From NCBI GenBank assembly GCA_937907305.1, contig CALERQ010000223.1:1-34993 (forward strand): a stretch of DNA of 34,993 nucleotides, given 5' to 3'. Made by a program: the position numbers and the translations under genes. The notes beneath the pieces were generated by a model. The model saw only the letters and a program-made list of their open reading frames with translations, had not been told where the DNA came from and did not search any database. Below, one piece after another: positions 13,990-21,222 of this stretch (position 1 is its first letter; each line of letters opens with the position of its first letter). The DNA comes from an uncultured Clostridia bacterium (GTDB lineage Bacteria > Bacillota > Clostridia > Oscillospirales > Ruminococcaceae).

Positions 13990-14538
13990 TTATTCGAGGG
14001 TAATAGGCACTACCTGTCCCAGATTGACAGCTTTCATGCCGGTTACACTACGGATGACACCTTCGTGGCACACAACGATAATCTTTTCCGCTTGGCCGTC
14101 ATACCGGCGCAGGCAGCCCAGCACCCGCTCAGCGATGACAGCGTAGGTTTCGCAGTTGTCCTCACCGGTCAGCTCATCGTGCTCCATGTAGTGGTAGAAG
14201 CAGCGGGTCATATCCTCCCGGCCAAAGCGCTCGTCGGGGGTGGGGAGGTCGCCGCGCATATCGCGGTCATACAGCCATTCATGCAGTTCCCACTCCACAG
14301 TTACCGGCAGGTCCAGCCGCCGGGAAAGGATCTGTGCGGATTGCATGGTGCGGGTATAGGGGGAGGCCAGAATAAACGAGGCGCCCCTCAACTGCGGATC
14401 ACAGGCGGTGTGCTCTATCTGTTCCACACCCAGTGGAGTGAGCGGCATATAGGCGCTGCACGGGCCGTAAAAGCGCATGGCCTCCGCCCAATCCCAATCT
14501 GGCTGGCCGTGGCGCACCAGGTAGAATGTTGTTTTCAT
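13990..14538 (-). CDS. Histidine phosphatase family protein
   Basis: A 182-residue protein of the phosphoglycerate-mutase-like phosphatases. The catalytic motif LVRHGQPDW gives R9-H10-G11, with H10 as the phosphorylated residue. A later arginine (ASPYTRTMQSAQIL) and the second histidine near VCHEGVIRSV complete the site. Such enzymes dephosphorylate sugar phosphates, nucleotides or cofactor intermediates, for example alpha-ribazole phosphate. The specificity cannot be read here and no cobalamin genes are nearby. It lies upstream of the xdhC-like gene on the same strand, 83 bp away. Confidence 0.9.
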   Translation of the reverse strand: MKTTFYLVRHGQPDWDWAEAMRFYGPCSAYMPLTPLGVEQIEHTACDPQLRGASFILASPYTRTMQSAQILSRRLDLPVTVEWELHEWLYDRDMRGDLPTPDERFGREDMTRCFYHYMEHDELTGEDNCETYAVIAERVLGCLRRYDGQAEKIIVVCHEGVIRSVTGMKAVNLGQVVPITLE

Positions 14539-14621
14539 GGTAGGTTCCCCTTTCGGCAGGATGTTACATTTTATCTCATTATACCGTATCGGCAGTCGTT
14601 CGGCAAGGTGCGCCGCCCTAA

Positions 14622-14655
14622 AAGAAAAGCTCCCCGCCGAAAGGCAGGGAGCTTT
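14622..14655 (-). terminator. Terminator of the cold-shock gene
   Basis: AAAGCTCCCCGCC (14626-14638) pairs with GGCAGGGAGCTTT (14643-14655, one mismatch). Read on the minus strand it is followed by a T-rich tail TTTTCTTT. Confidence 0.85.
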
Positions 14656-14667
14656 GGGAAAGTTTGA

Positions 14668-14880
14668 TTACTGGGGGATAACATTGACAGCGCGCAGCTT
14701 GCCGGTATCCTTGGGATCGGGTTCGGTATCGAAGGTGACCTTCTGACCCTCAGCCAGAGTCTTGAAGCCATCTACCTGGATAGCAGAGAAATGAACAAAG
14801 ACATCCTCGCCGCCCTCATCATTGGAGATGAAGCCGTAGCCCTTTTCAGCGTTGAACCATTTGACAGTACCGTTATTCAT
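14668..14880 (-). CDS. csp: Cold-shock domain protein (CspA family)
   Basis: A 70-residue single-stranded nucleic-acid chaperone. The RNP1 motif KGYGFISND (about 14-22) and RNP2 motif DVFVHFSAI (about 27-35) are both intact, as is the opening MNNGTVKWFNAEKG. Length is typical. Start at ATG 14880 behind AGGAGGT; an in-frame ATG 16 codons upstream lacks a ribosome site. It has its own strong promoter and a leader of about 120 nt. Long leaders are common in csp genes and often carry temperature-sensitive structure, which here is inference. Confidence 0.96.
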   Translation of the reverse strand: MNNGTVKWFNAEKGYGFISNDEGGEDVFVHFSAIQVDGFKTLAEGQKVTFDTEPDPKDTGKLRAVNVIPQ

Positions 14881-15005
14881 CTGGGTACCTCCTGCATTAA
14901 ATAATATTTTTCGTACCCAAAAAAACAAAGCCCATTCTGCGGCAGGATCAAAACAACAATGCCATGCAGCAAGCGGGCCATAGTGGTGATCTTGAATACA
15001 AGCAG

Positions 15006-15034
15006 ATTATAGCATCTCCTGCCGGTAAAGTCAA
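15006..15034 (-). promoter_or_regulatory. Strong sigma-A promoter of csp
   Basis: On the minus strand: -35 TTGACT (15029-15034), 17 bp spacer, -10 TATAAT (15006-15011). The start near 14999 gives a leader of about 120 nt to the ATG. Confidence 0.8.
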
Positions 15035-15125
15035 TCGCAATTCCCCCACTAAAATCGCTTTGGGCAAAAAATCGTGCGACAGAATCTGCGGTCTATTCCC
15101 GGATTTCGGCAGGGTTCGGGGGAAC

Positions 15126-15167
15126 CGGGCGCAGCCCACGCGCCGTATGGCGCGTGGGCTGCGCCCG
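15126..15167. repeat. Long perfect G+C hairpin
   Basis: A 19-bp perfect stem (15126-15144 with 15149-15167) closes a GTAT loop in the csp upstream region. It has no U-tract on either strand, so it is not a standard terminator. Composition resembles the arms of the cloverleaf family but the CCGCAGG core is absent. Confidence 0.6.
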
Positions 15168-15198
15168 ACTTTTCGCCCTGCACAAAATTTCCTATGGC

Positions 15199-15236
15199 AA
15201 AAAGCAGCTCCCATCATATCTGCAGGGAGCTGCTTT
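15199..15236 (-). terminator. Terminator of the Nudix / small membrane protein operon
   Basis: AAAGCAGCTCCC (15201-15212) pairs with GGGAGCTGCTTT (15225-15236). On the minus strand the stem runs into TTTTT. Confidence 0.85.
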
Positions 15237-15245
15237 ACGGGTTGA

Positions 15246-15437
15246 TTAGCCGTGGTTTTTCCGGGCGATGATGGCGCCGATGATGAGCACCACCATTGAG
15301 ATGGCGACCAGCACGATGTAGGTGGTCTTGGGCATTTCGTACACCAGCTTATCCACCGCGTAGACGATGGCAAACATCAGAACACCGACAATGGCGATCA
15401 GGTCGGTTTTCTTCAGACCGTGTTTATTATTATTCAT
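15246..15437 (-). CDS. Small two-helix membrane protein of unknown function
   Basis: A 63-residue protein with a polar start (MNNNKHGLKKTD) and two hydrophobic helices at about 13-28 and 40-58, separated by the polar hairpin KLVYEMPKTT. It ends in a basic tail RKNHG. The ribosome site AAAGGAGA precedes ATG 15437 well, and the first eight bases overlap the end of the Nudix gene, so the two are probably co-translated. I recognise no family. Confidence 0.75.
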   Translation of the reverse strand: MNNNKHGLKKTDLIAIVGVLMFAIVYAVDKLVYEMPKTTYIVLVAISMVVLIIGAIIARKNHG

Positions 15438-15981
15438 GGGCTTCTCCTTTCCGGCGCAGTGCCGTGTATTTCAGTATCGCTATCTGCGTTTTCGCATCCT
15501 CTATTTCTCCCGCCAGTACCATACGCTCCGCTTCGGCCAATGGTATCCATTCTGCCGTAATGAACTCATCCTCATCGGGATGGGTATGGCCGGTGGTCAG
15601 GTCCTTCGCCGTAAAGATCCAGATCTTTTCGTCGCAGTAGGCGGGGGTGGGGTACAGGGTCGCCAGCAGCTCCAGCCGCCCCGCGATGAACCCGCATTCC
15701 TCCTCCAGTTCCCGACGGCCGCATTGTTCTGGGGTTTCACCGGGGTCGCGCTTCCCTGCCGGGATCTCCAGTGCTTCGCAGCCCATGCCGCTGCGGTATT
15801 GCCGTACCATCAGCAGCCGGTCGTTTTCATCCACCGCCACAATGCCAACCCCGCCGGGGTGCCGAATAATCTCACGCTCAGCAGTTTGGCCGTTTTCCAG
15901 CCGCACCTGCCAGCGCTCGTGGGTGAATACCCGATTTTTGCCCAGCGTTTCCCGCTGCAAGAGCTTTTCGGTATGCGGCAT
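15430..15981 (-). CDS. Nudix hydrolase, ADP-ribose pyrophosphatase type
   Basis: A 183-residue enzyme that hydrolyses a nucleoside diphosphate linked to another moiety, most likely ADP-ribose. The Nudix box is complete: GKRDPGETPEQCGRRELEEE, then CG, near residues 96-117, preceded by LEIPA as in NudF-type enzymes. The N-terminal beta-strands (RVFTHERWQVRLENG) also fit the ADP-ribose subgroup. Substrate assignment is from family resemblance. It follows ruvX closely on the same strand (four bases between stop and start), so ruvX, this gene and the small membrane protein gene form an operon. Confidence 0.92.
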   Translation of the reverse strand: MPHTEKLLQRETLGKNRVFTHERWQVRLENGQTAEREIIRHPGGVGIVAVDENDRLLMVRQYRSGMGCEALEIPAGKRDPGETPEQCGRRELEEECGFIAGRLELLATLYPTPAYCDEKIWIFTAKDLTTGHTHPDEDEFITAEWIPLAEAERMVLAGEIEDAKTQIAILKYTALRRKGEAHE

Positions 15982-15985
15982 GGTG

Positions 15986-16414
15986 TCAGTCCTCCCCAGG
16001 GTGGTTTTTGCGGTAGGCCAGGTAGCTTTCCAGTATAATGGTGGCGGCTACCGCATCTATGGTATTTTTGCGCTTTTTACCGCGCACATCGGTCATGTTC
16101 AGGTATTGGGTGGCCGTGACGGTGGTGCTGCGCTCATCCCACATTCTTACCGGGCAGGGGAGCTTTTCCGCCAGGTCATTGGCCAGGGCGTGGCACAGCT
16201 CGCTGCGTGGGCCGGCCGTGCCGTTCATATTCAGGGGGTTGCCCACAACCACCAGCTCGACCTTTTGCTCGGCCACCTGCCGTATAATTTCCTCCATTAC
16301 CGCCTCCCGGTCGCCGCTGTGGAATACTCCCACCGGACTGGCCAGCAGTTCCCCCCGGTCACAAATAGCTAACCCGGTCCGGGCATCGCCGTAATCCACT
16401 GCCAGGATACGCAT
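15986..16414 (-). CDS. ruvX: Putative Holliday junction resolvase / pre-16S rRNA nuclease YqgF
   Basis: A 142-residue RNase H-fold protein. MRILAVDYGDARTGLAI carries the first catalytic Asp (D7). VVVGNPLNMNGT near 57-68 and MWDERSTT near 92-99 supply further active-site residues, and NTIDAVAATIILE the final Asp. YqgF homologues process the 5' end of 16S rRNA and are also called RuvX. Start at ATG 16414 behind GAAGGAGG; the frame continues upstream into repeat E, which is not genuine coding. In many Firmicutes ruvX sits beside a DUF1292 gene; here that gene lies apart, at 9952. Confidence 0.93.
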   Translation of the reverse strand: MRILAVDYGDARTGLAICDRGELLASPVGVFHSGDREAVMEEIIRQVAEQKVELVVVGNPLNMNGTAGPRSELCHALANDLAEKLPCPVRMWDERSTTVTATQYLNMTDVRGKKRKNTIDAVAATIILESYLAYRKNHPGED

Positions 16415-16450
16415 GGGTTTCCCCTCCTTCGTTGCTTGCAGCAGGGTGCA

Positions 16451-16553
16451 GGTCCGCCCGCCCCGCTGCCCGGCTTCGCTGGGCATTCCGGCGGCCCCCG
16501 CAGGGGGCCGCCGTTTGGCGCGCCCAAGGCGCGCCTGCAGGGTGGGCGGAACC
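16451..16553. repeat. Cloverleaf intergenic element, divergent copy E
   Basis: The outer stem is imperfect (16451-16462 with 16541-16553, one G-U and one bulge) and encloses three hairpins separated by short linkers. They are 16467-16474/16478-16485 (8 bp with one G-U, TTC loop), 16490-16499/16503-16512 (10 bp, GCA loop) and 16517-16524/16528-16535 (8 bp, CAA loop). The architecture matches copies A-D, but the CCGCAGG core is in the second arm rather than the closing stem. It lies upstream of ruvX. Confidence 0.6.
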
Positions 16554-16614
16554 CGTTCCCTGCAAAAATTCTGCTCCCATTATACCGGTTTTTCCGCAAA
16601 AATACAAGCAAAGC

Positions 16615-16643
16615 TTGTAACCGGGCGGCGGATATGCTAAAAT
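16615..16643 (+). promoter_or_regulatory. Promoter of queT
   Basis: -35 TTGTAA (16615-16620), 17 bp spacer, extended -10 TGCTAAAAT (TAAAAT at 16638-16643). Transcription would begin near 16650, right at the start of the structured leader. Confidence 0.7.
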
Positions 16644-16645
16644 AG

Positions 16646-16725
16646 CGGAGTCCTTTTGGGATCGTCAGTCGAAAGATCCTGACGCTAAACAAAACTAATG
16701 CCGCATCTGACGGCATCCAAAGGAG
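16646..16725 (+). promoter_or_regulatory. preQ1-type riboswitch (class III-like layout)
   Basis: The leader begins with TCCTTTTGG (16651-16659), complementary (with a bulge) to CCAAAGGA around the ribosome site (16717-16725). Next comes an H-type pseudoknot in which GGATC (16659-16663) pairs with GATCC (16675-16679) and CGTCAG (16663-16668) with CTGACG (16679-16684), the stems meeting at shared boundary bases. An A-rich linker and hairpin ATGCCG/CGGCAT (16699-16704/16711-16716) follow. Position just before queT, and the anti-ribosome-site element, fit translational control by preQ1. Class III has been reported from Faecalibacterium-type bacteria; the class assignment is from memory. Confidence 0.65.
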
Positions 16726-16733
16726 AAATGAAT

Positions 16734-17258
16734 ATGAAAAACCGCACGCTGCGGCAGATCACTGCCGCCGGGGTCATCGCGGCTGCCTATGCCGCTATCT
16801 CACTGGTATTGGCCCCCATCACCTTCGGCGCGGTGCAGTGCCGCGTTTCGGAAGCACTGACGCTGCTGCCTGTCATCAGCCCGGCCGCCATTTGGGGTGT
16901 TACCCTGGGCTGCGCTATCACCAATGGCGTAGGCGCTGCCACCGGCACCAATTTCCTGGGGCTGATCGACCTCTTTGTGGGGACGGCTGCCACACTGCTG
17001 GCCGCTATTACCAGCCGCCTGCTGGGGAAGCTCCGCTTTGGCGGGGTACCGTGGCTTTCGGCCCTGCCGCCCATCCTGTTCAATGCCGTTGCCATCGGCG
17101 CGGAATGGTGCTATGCAGCCACCGGGTCGATTAATGTGGCATTTTGGGTATTTGCCGGTCAGATCGCTTTGGGACAGATCCCCCCCTGCCTGCTGGGAGT
17201 TTGGCTTATTCACCTGCTGGAGCGCCGCGGTCTGCAAAATATCATCGAAGGGAAGTGA
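16734..17258 (+). CDS. queT: QueT family queuosine-precursor transporter
   Basis: A 174-residue membrane protein with five to six helices, the S-component type subunit thought to import queuosine precursors such as preQ1 through a shared ECF module. Family features are the opening RQITAAGVIAAAYAAISLVL, the FGAVQCRVSEALTLLPV segment (RxSEAL is the hallmark), and the GIxxGCAITN-like stretch VTLGCAITNGVG. Start at ATG 16734, eight bases after AAAGGAG; two earlier in-frame ATGs (16698, 16728) lie in the riboswitch or too close to the ribosome site. Its leader carries a preQ1-type riboswitch, which agrees with the substrate. Confidence 0.92.
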   Translation: MKNRTLRQITAAGVIAAAYAAISLVLAPITFGAVQCRVSEALTLLPVISPAAIWGVTLGCAITNGVGAATGTNFLGLIDLFVGTAATLLAAITSRLLGKLRFGGVPWLSALPPILFNAVAIGAEWCYAATGSINVAFWVFAGQIALGQIPPCLLGVWLIHLLERRGLQNIIEGK

Positions 17259-17264
17259 CGCCGC

Positions 17265-17675
17265 ATGGCACTTTTTGGCCGCAAAAAGGAGATAGCCCCC
17301 CTGCCGCCTATTGCCCAGTGGGAATACCGCTGCGGGGATGGCCACCACTGGGGGTTCCATTACCGCGTGGCCGAAGAGCAGGACCATGTACGGCTCACCT
17401 ATTCCCGTACCATGCCGGAACACCTGGAGAGCATAGCGGCTCCGGCCGTGCTGTGGCAGCAGCTGAGCGAACTGGGCGACCGATACCATATCACCGCCTG
17501 GGCCGGGTACAATGAGTGCCGCCTGCGCACCCCCCGTACCAAGCGTTGGCTGCTGTATATCACCTTCGCCGATGGCATTAGCCTGCGGGCGGAGGGCTGC
17601 GGCGCCGCGCCAAAAGGACACGAACAGTGGGAAAATGACCTGCTGGTCCTCCTCAATTCCTGCATCGATGTCTGA
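17265..17675 (+). CDS. Unknown protein downstream of queT
   Basis: A 136-residue soluble protein starting six bases after the queT stop, so probably co-transcribed. It opens with a basic tail (MALFGRKKE) and has an aromatic-rich beta segment (AQWEYRCGDGHHWGFHYRVA), a helix (AAPAVLWQQLSELGDRYHI) and a terminal helix (GHEQWENDLLVLLNSCIDV). The pattern of strand, helix, strand with GYNECRLRTP suggests a compact alpha/beta domain. I know no family for it. A role with queuosine uptake is only suggested by position. Confidence 0.7.
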   Translation: MALFGRKKEIAPLPPIAQWEYRCGDGHHWGFHYRVAEEQDHVRLTYSRTMPEHLESIAAPAVLWQQLSELGDRYHITAWAGYNECRLRTPRTKRWLLYITFADGISLRAEGCGAAPKGHEQWENDLLVLLNSCIDV

Positions 17676-17685
17676 TCGCATTTTT

Positions 17686-17713
17686 GCCCCGCCGGGAATT
17701 CCGGCGGGGCTTT
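17686..17713 (+). terminator. Terminator of the queT operon
   Basis: GCCCCGCCGG (17686-17695) pairs perfectly with CCGGCGGGGC (17701-17710) around GAATT, followed by TTT. Confidence 0.75.
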
Positions 17714-17773
17714 GTGCAGCCGGCGGGATGCGGCGCAGCCGGGCTTGCCCCTTGTACCGGCCCTCCATAAGCC

Positions 17774-17805
17774 AAAAGGCTCCCCCGCATGCCTGCGGAG
17801 GAGCC
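17774..17805 (-). terminator. Terminator of the O-acylation cluster
   Basis: GGCTCC (17778-17783) pairs with GGAGCC (17800-17805), extended inward by CCGCA/TGCGG after one mismatch. Read on the minus strand it is followed by TTTT and lies just past the DHHW gene stop. Confidence 0.8.
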
Positions 17806-17810
17806 CCATT

Positions 17811-18953
17811 TTATTTTGCCAGTGCCAGCCGGTCTATCTTGGTGTCGCTCATAAAGGCGGAGGTACTATACAGCACCAGCACATCGGTAATGCCTTCCTG
17901 CTCCATCAGCTCGCTTAGGGAACCAAGATAGTACCGCAGGTCCACCGCCACGATCTTTTCGTAATCCGCCGCGGCAAAGGGCAGCAGGGCATTGGCGTAG
18001 CTGTCCTTCAGCACCAGCAGGCGGCGGCCGTTTTCCGGCCCGCCGGTAATTGTCACCGTGGGCCAGTTCCCGCCAAAGAACACCTCATACATATCCTTTT
18101 GCTGGAGTTTTTCCGTATCATAACAGCCGGCGTGATCGGCGTTATCATAGGTTACGCCCAGGTCGGCATCGCCGTCCCAGCGGTACAGTTCTATGGTATC
18201 GGTCGCCGCATTTTTATCCAGCACCTTGCTGTATAGCGTCCCGCGGAAGCCCTCATACCGCTCCACGGTGTAATTCGCCGCCGCGGGGATTGAAAGCCCC
18301 ATGGCCGCGCGGTAGCACTGGTAACCCAGCAGCGCGCCGGCCGTTTTCCAGTGGTGGTCGGTGCGGTAATAAAGCTGTTCACTCTCTGCCGCCTTGGCAA
18401 AGTCCGCCCGCAGGTCTACCAGCTGGGCACCCAATACCAGCCCCATCTCGTCAAATACCGCATCCTCATCAAAGAGGGTGGCATAGCGGGGGAGCTTATC
18501 CCGCAGGGTATAGCCGGGGGTCGGCACCGGCATAAAGGTCAGGTTTTCCGCTGCCAGTCCTTTTTCCTCGCACCGGGTAAAGAAATCTTTCACCGTCTGC
18601 AGGTTCTTCTGCAGCCTTGCTTCATCTACATCGGTTTGGGTCACCTTTTCGATGTAATACCCATCCTCGCACAGGTACACCCCACCGATGTCCTTATTGC
18701 GCAGCAGCATTTTCATTTTGCTGCGGGCGGCGGTCCAGCTATCCCGCTGCCAGAATTGATCGCTTAAATAATCCTCCACCTCGTCGCCAAAGTCTCCGTT
18801 TACCATGGTATCTTCGGAGAGCTTTGGCAGCTCCTGCAGGTAGCGGTTCTCGTTTTCGGAAAAGGTTTGATCTGGGGTAAGCCACCCCAGCAGCCCCAGC
18901 CCAAAGATCAGCGCGCCAAAAACGACGATAATGATAATATTCTGCTTTTTCAT
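17811..18953 (-). CDS. DHHW family protein (AlgJ/AlgX-like SGNH acyltransferase partner)
   Basis: A 380-residue protein anchored by one N-terminal helix (about 5-25), with the rest outside the membrane. The signature YRTDHHWKTAGALLGYQ lies near residue 195, and the conserved serine segment LLVLKDSYANALLPF near 310. These two elements form the SGNH-like catalytic site of DHHW/AlgJ proteins, which take acyl groups delivered by an MBOAT partner and transfer them to extracellular polysaccharide. It follows the MBOAT gene with a gap of about 15 bp and a good AGGAGG. Cell-surface glycan O-acetylation is therefore likely; the acceptor is unknown. Confidence 0.9.
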   Translation of the reverse strand: MKKQNIIIIVVFGALIFGLGLLGWLTPDQTFSENENRYLQELPKLSEDTMVNGDFGDEVEDYLSDQFWQRDSWTAARSKMKMLLRNKDIGGVYLCEDGYYIEKVTQTDVDEARLQKNLQTVKDFFTRCEEKGLAAENLTFMPVPTPGYTLRDKLPRYATLFDEDAVFDEMGLVLGAQLVDLRADFAKAAESEQLYYRTDHHWKTAGALLGYQCYRAAMGLSIPAAANYTVERYEGFRGTLYSKVLDKNAATDTIELYRWDGDADLGVTYDNADHAGCYDTEKLQQKDMYEVFFGGNWPTVTITGGPENGRRLLVLKDSYANALLPFAAADYEKIVAVDLRYYLGSLSELMEQEGITDVLVLYSTSAFMSDTKIDRLALAK

Positions 18954-18968
18954 TTTAGGCGCCTCCTC

Positions 18969-20378
18969 TCAGAACCGGAAATACAGGAACGGATTGTAAC
19001 TGTCGCCCACCAGGAAAGCTATGCACATCAGCAGCACCGCCGCGTAGAACAGGCACCGGAGCAGTGTCTGCGCCGCCTGGGGGAGCCGTGCCAGCAGGTC
19101 ATTTGCCGCGTGGGCCGGCCAGCGGGTGCAGGCCAGCGCCGCCATCAGCAGCAGGGAGAGATTGGTGGTCAGCAGGTACATCGTTTGGGTATCGGTGCCG
19201 CCGTGCGCGCCAAAGAGCGCCGCGAAGTAGTTCCCGATGGTCCCAAAATCGGTCAAGGCAAAAATGACCCATCCCAGCACGATGAGCAGCAGGGAATAGA
19301 GGTGCTGCACTATGCCCGGGGCCTTCTGCAGCGGCTTTTGCAGCCACACCTTTTCGATGATGAGGATGACCCCATAATAAAGCCCCCACAGCAGGAAGTT
19401 CCAGCTGGCGCCGTGCCATAGGCCGGTCAGTCCCCATACGATGATGAGGTTCAAAATCTGCCGGGGCAGACCGCACCGGTTGCCGCCCAACGGGATATAC
19501 ACATATTCCCGGAACCAGGTGCCCAGCGAAATATGCCACCGCCGCCAGTATTCAGTAATGCTGCGGCTCAGGTAGGGGTAATCGAAGTTTTCCAGGAACT
19601 CAAAGCCCAGCATTTTTCCCAGCCCAATGGCCATATCGGAATAACCGGAAAAGTCGAAGTAGATCTGGAAAGTAAAGGCGATGGCGCCCAGCCAGGCCGT
19701 CCCGGCGGAAAGGCCTGTCCCCGGCAGCGCCGCCACGGTATCCCACAGGGCGCCCACCTGGTTCGCAATGAGTACCTTTTTGCCCAAACCCACGGTAAAG
19801 CGTCCAATGCCCGCGGCAAACTGCGCGGTCGTCTCCCGGCGGTGAGAAAGCTGCTCCTCCACTGTTTTGTACTGCACAATGGGGCCGGCGATGAGCTGCG
19901 GGAACAGCGCAATGTAGGTGCCAAAGGTGATGGGGTTCTTCTGTGCCGCCACGGTGCCCCGGTATACATCAATGACATAACTCAGTGCCTGAAAGGTGTA
20001 AAAGCTGATGCCAATGGGCAGCGCCAGCTCCAGCAGCGCTATTTTGCTGCCGGCGATATTATTTACGGTGCCAATCAGCAGATCGGCGTACTTAAAGAGC
20101 CCCAGCGCCCCGATATTTCCCGCAATGCAGAGGATGAGCAGCCCCTTGGCCAGGCGCTTTTTCCCCCGCTTCTGCAGGGCAGCCACACCCAGTCCGCACA
20201 GGTAGTTGAACAGAATGGAAGCCACCATCAGTCGGATATACACCGGCTCGCCCCAGGCATAAAACAGCAGGCTGGCCGCCAGCAGCCACAGGTTGCGCAG
20301 CGCCCGAGGGCATAGGTAATACACCCCCATCACAATGGGGAAAAACAGGAATAAAAAGGTAAGGCTGCTGAATACCAT
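18969..20378 (-). CDS. MBOAT family membrane O-acyltransferase (AlgI/DltB-like)
   Basis: A 469-residue polytopic membrane protein. Family features include YAWGEPVYIRLMVAS near the start, SITEYWRRWHISLGTWFREY with YVYIPLGG around 285-315, and the catalytic-histidine segment GLTGLWHGASWNFLLWGLYYG near 330. MBOAT proteins pass an acyl group, usually acetyl from acetyl-CoA, across the membrane. The AlgI branch works with AlgJ/DHHW partners, and a DHHW gene follows immediately. Length and topology are typical. Start at ATG 20378 behind AAGGAG. Which polymer is modified cannot be told. Confidence 0.95.
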   Translation of the reverse strand: MVFSSLTFLFLFFPIVMGVYYLCPRALRNLWLLAASLLFYAWGEPVYIRLMVASILFNYLCGLGVAALQKRGKKRLAKGLLILCIAGNIGALGLFKYADLLIGTVNNIAGSKIALLELALPIGISFYTFQALSYVIDVYRGTVAAQKNPITFGTYIALFPQLIAGPIVQYKTVEEQLSHRRETTAQFAAGIGRFTVGLGKKVLIANQVGALWDTVAALPGTGLSAGTAWLGAIAFTFQIYFDFSGYSDMAIGLGKMLGFEFLENFDYPYLSRSITEYWRRWHISLGTWFREYVYIPLGGNRCGLPRQILNLIIVWGLTGLWHGASWNFLLWGLYYGVILIIEKVWLQKPLQKAPGIVQHLYSLLLIVLGWVIFALTDFGTIGNYFAALFGAHGGTDTQTMYLLTTNLSLLLMAALACTRWPAHAANDLLARLPQAAQTLLRCLFYAAVLLMCIAFLVGDSYNPFLYFRF

Positions 20379-20393
20379 AGAAACTCCTTACAA

Positions 20394-20468
20394 GCGGGCA
20401 AGGGTCGCGGAGGATTAGTCTCTGCGACCCTTGGAATTTTGCGTCATAGCCGGGGGAAACTTGCCCGC
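20394..20468. repeat. Nested intergenic hairpins between the DUF4358 and MBOAT genes
   Basis: An outer stem GCGGGCAA/TTGCCCGC (20394-20401 with 20461-20468) encloses an 11-bp hairpin with one G-U (20402-20412 with 20420-20430, 7-nt loop). No U-tract follows. The inner stem can extend by two AT pairs at the cost of the outer stem, so two folds compete. It may set relative expression of the flanking genes. Confidence 0.5.
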
Positions 20469-20497
20469 CCCAAAGGGATAGCAAGTTACTTTACAGT

Positions 20498-20959
20498 TTA
20501 GGCAAAGTACTGGTCAATGATCTTGTTCACATTGTCGGCGTCATTGGTCACCGCCACCGCCACGTACTTGCCCATAGTGTGGATCTTGGCATTCTGCAGC
20601 AGCGCCACCTCGTCCACATTGTATTTCGCATCAATGCTGTCATCAATGTAGGTCTGGATGAGCTTTTTCACCGTTGCGGCAGCGTCCGCATCCTTGCAGG
20701 CAAAAACAGCGCAGCGCAGGTAGGCGGAATCATTCGCCGCCAGATAGGCCTCGGTGCCCTCGGGCAGCTCGCCGCCCAGCAGCACGCCGGCCATGCTGCT
20801 GTCCAGCTCGGTAGCGTTATCGGTGTAAGTCACATCGGTCAGCAGCGCCTGGAACATGGCGGCCGCATCCACCGCCTTATCGGTGGTCTTATCGCCGCCA
20901 CAGGCGGCAAAGGAAAGGCACAGCACAGCGGCCAGCAGTACAGCTACAAACTTTTTCAT
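20498..20959 (-). CDS. DUF4358 lipoprotein
   Basis: A 153-residue lipoprotein with signal MKKFVAVLLAAVLCLSFAAC (lipidated Cys 20). The mature part has the DUF4358 look: a helix MFQALLTDVTYTDNATELD, a central CAVFACKDADAAATVKKLIQ segment, and the closing GKYVAVAVTNDADNVNKIID. DUF4358 lipoproteins commonly sit next to MBOAT and DHHW genes in Firmicutes, so a helper role at the membrane outer face in polymer O-acylation is plausible; no activity is established. The ribosome site GGAGGAG is strong. It is the third gene of the cluster. Confidence 0.85.
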   Translation of the reverse strand: MKKFVAVLLAAVLCLSFAACGGDKTTDKAVDAAAMFQALLTDVTYTDNATELDSSMAGVLLGGELPEGTEAYLAANDSAYLRCAVFACKDADAAATVKKLIQTYIDDSIDAKYNVDEVALLQNAKIHTMGKYVAVAVTNDADNVNKIIDQYFA

Positions 20960-21007
20960 GGGGATCTCCTCCTAATCGGTTTGGTGTCGTTATTCTGCCG
21001 GATGGGC

Positions 21008-21211
21008 TTATTCATACGGCAGTTCTTTCAGCATCCGGATGGTCCGGTATATTGTACCGCAGCTGGGGCATTTCCAGTCGCAGTCGCTTTTCTTGGCTTT
21101 TTGGTGCAGGTAGGTCAGCGTACCCGCTTTGCACTTGGGGCAAAGTACCGGCTCCCCGCGCCACAGCGTTTTTAGCAGCGCCACTTCGGTTTCCCGGCTT
21201 TCGGTATACAT
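21008..21211 (-). CDS. Small zinc-ribbon protein
   Basis: A 67-residue protein with one zinc ribbon: CPKC near residues 24-27 and CPSC near 48-51, with polar and basic residues between (HQKAKKSDCDW). The N-terminal 20 residues are helical. A further Cys sits in the intervening strand. It starts 11 bp after the SGNH gene with AAAGGA upstream, so it belongs to the same operon. Small ribbons of this kind bind nucleic acid or act as assembly factors; why one lies in an envelope-modification cluster is unclear. Confidence 0.75.
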   Translation of the reverse strand: MYTESRETEVALLKTLWRGEPVLCPKCKAGTLTYLHQKAKKSDCDWKCPSCGTIYRTIRMLKELPYE

Positions 21212-21222
21212 TTCGTGTCCTT

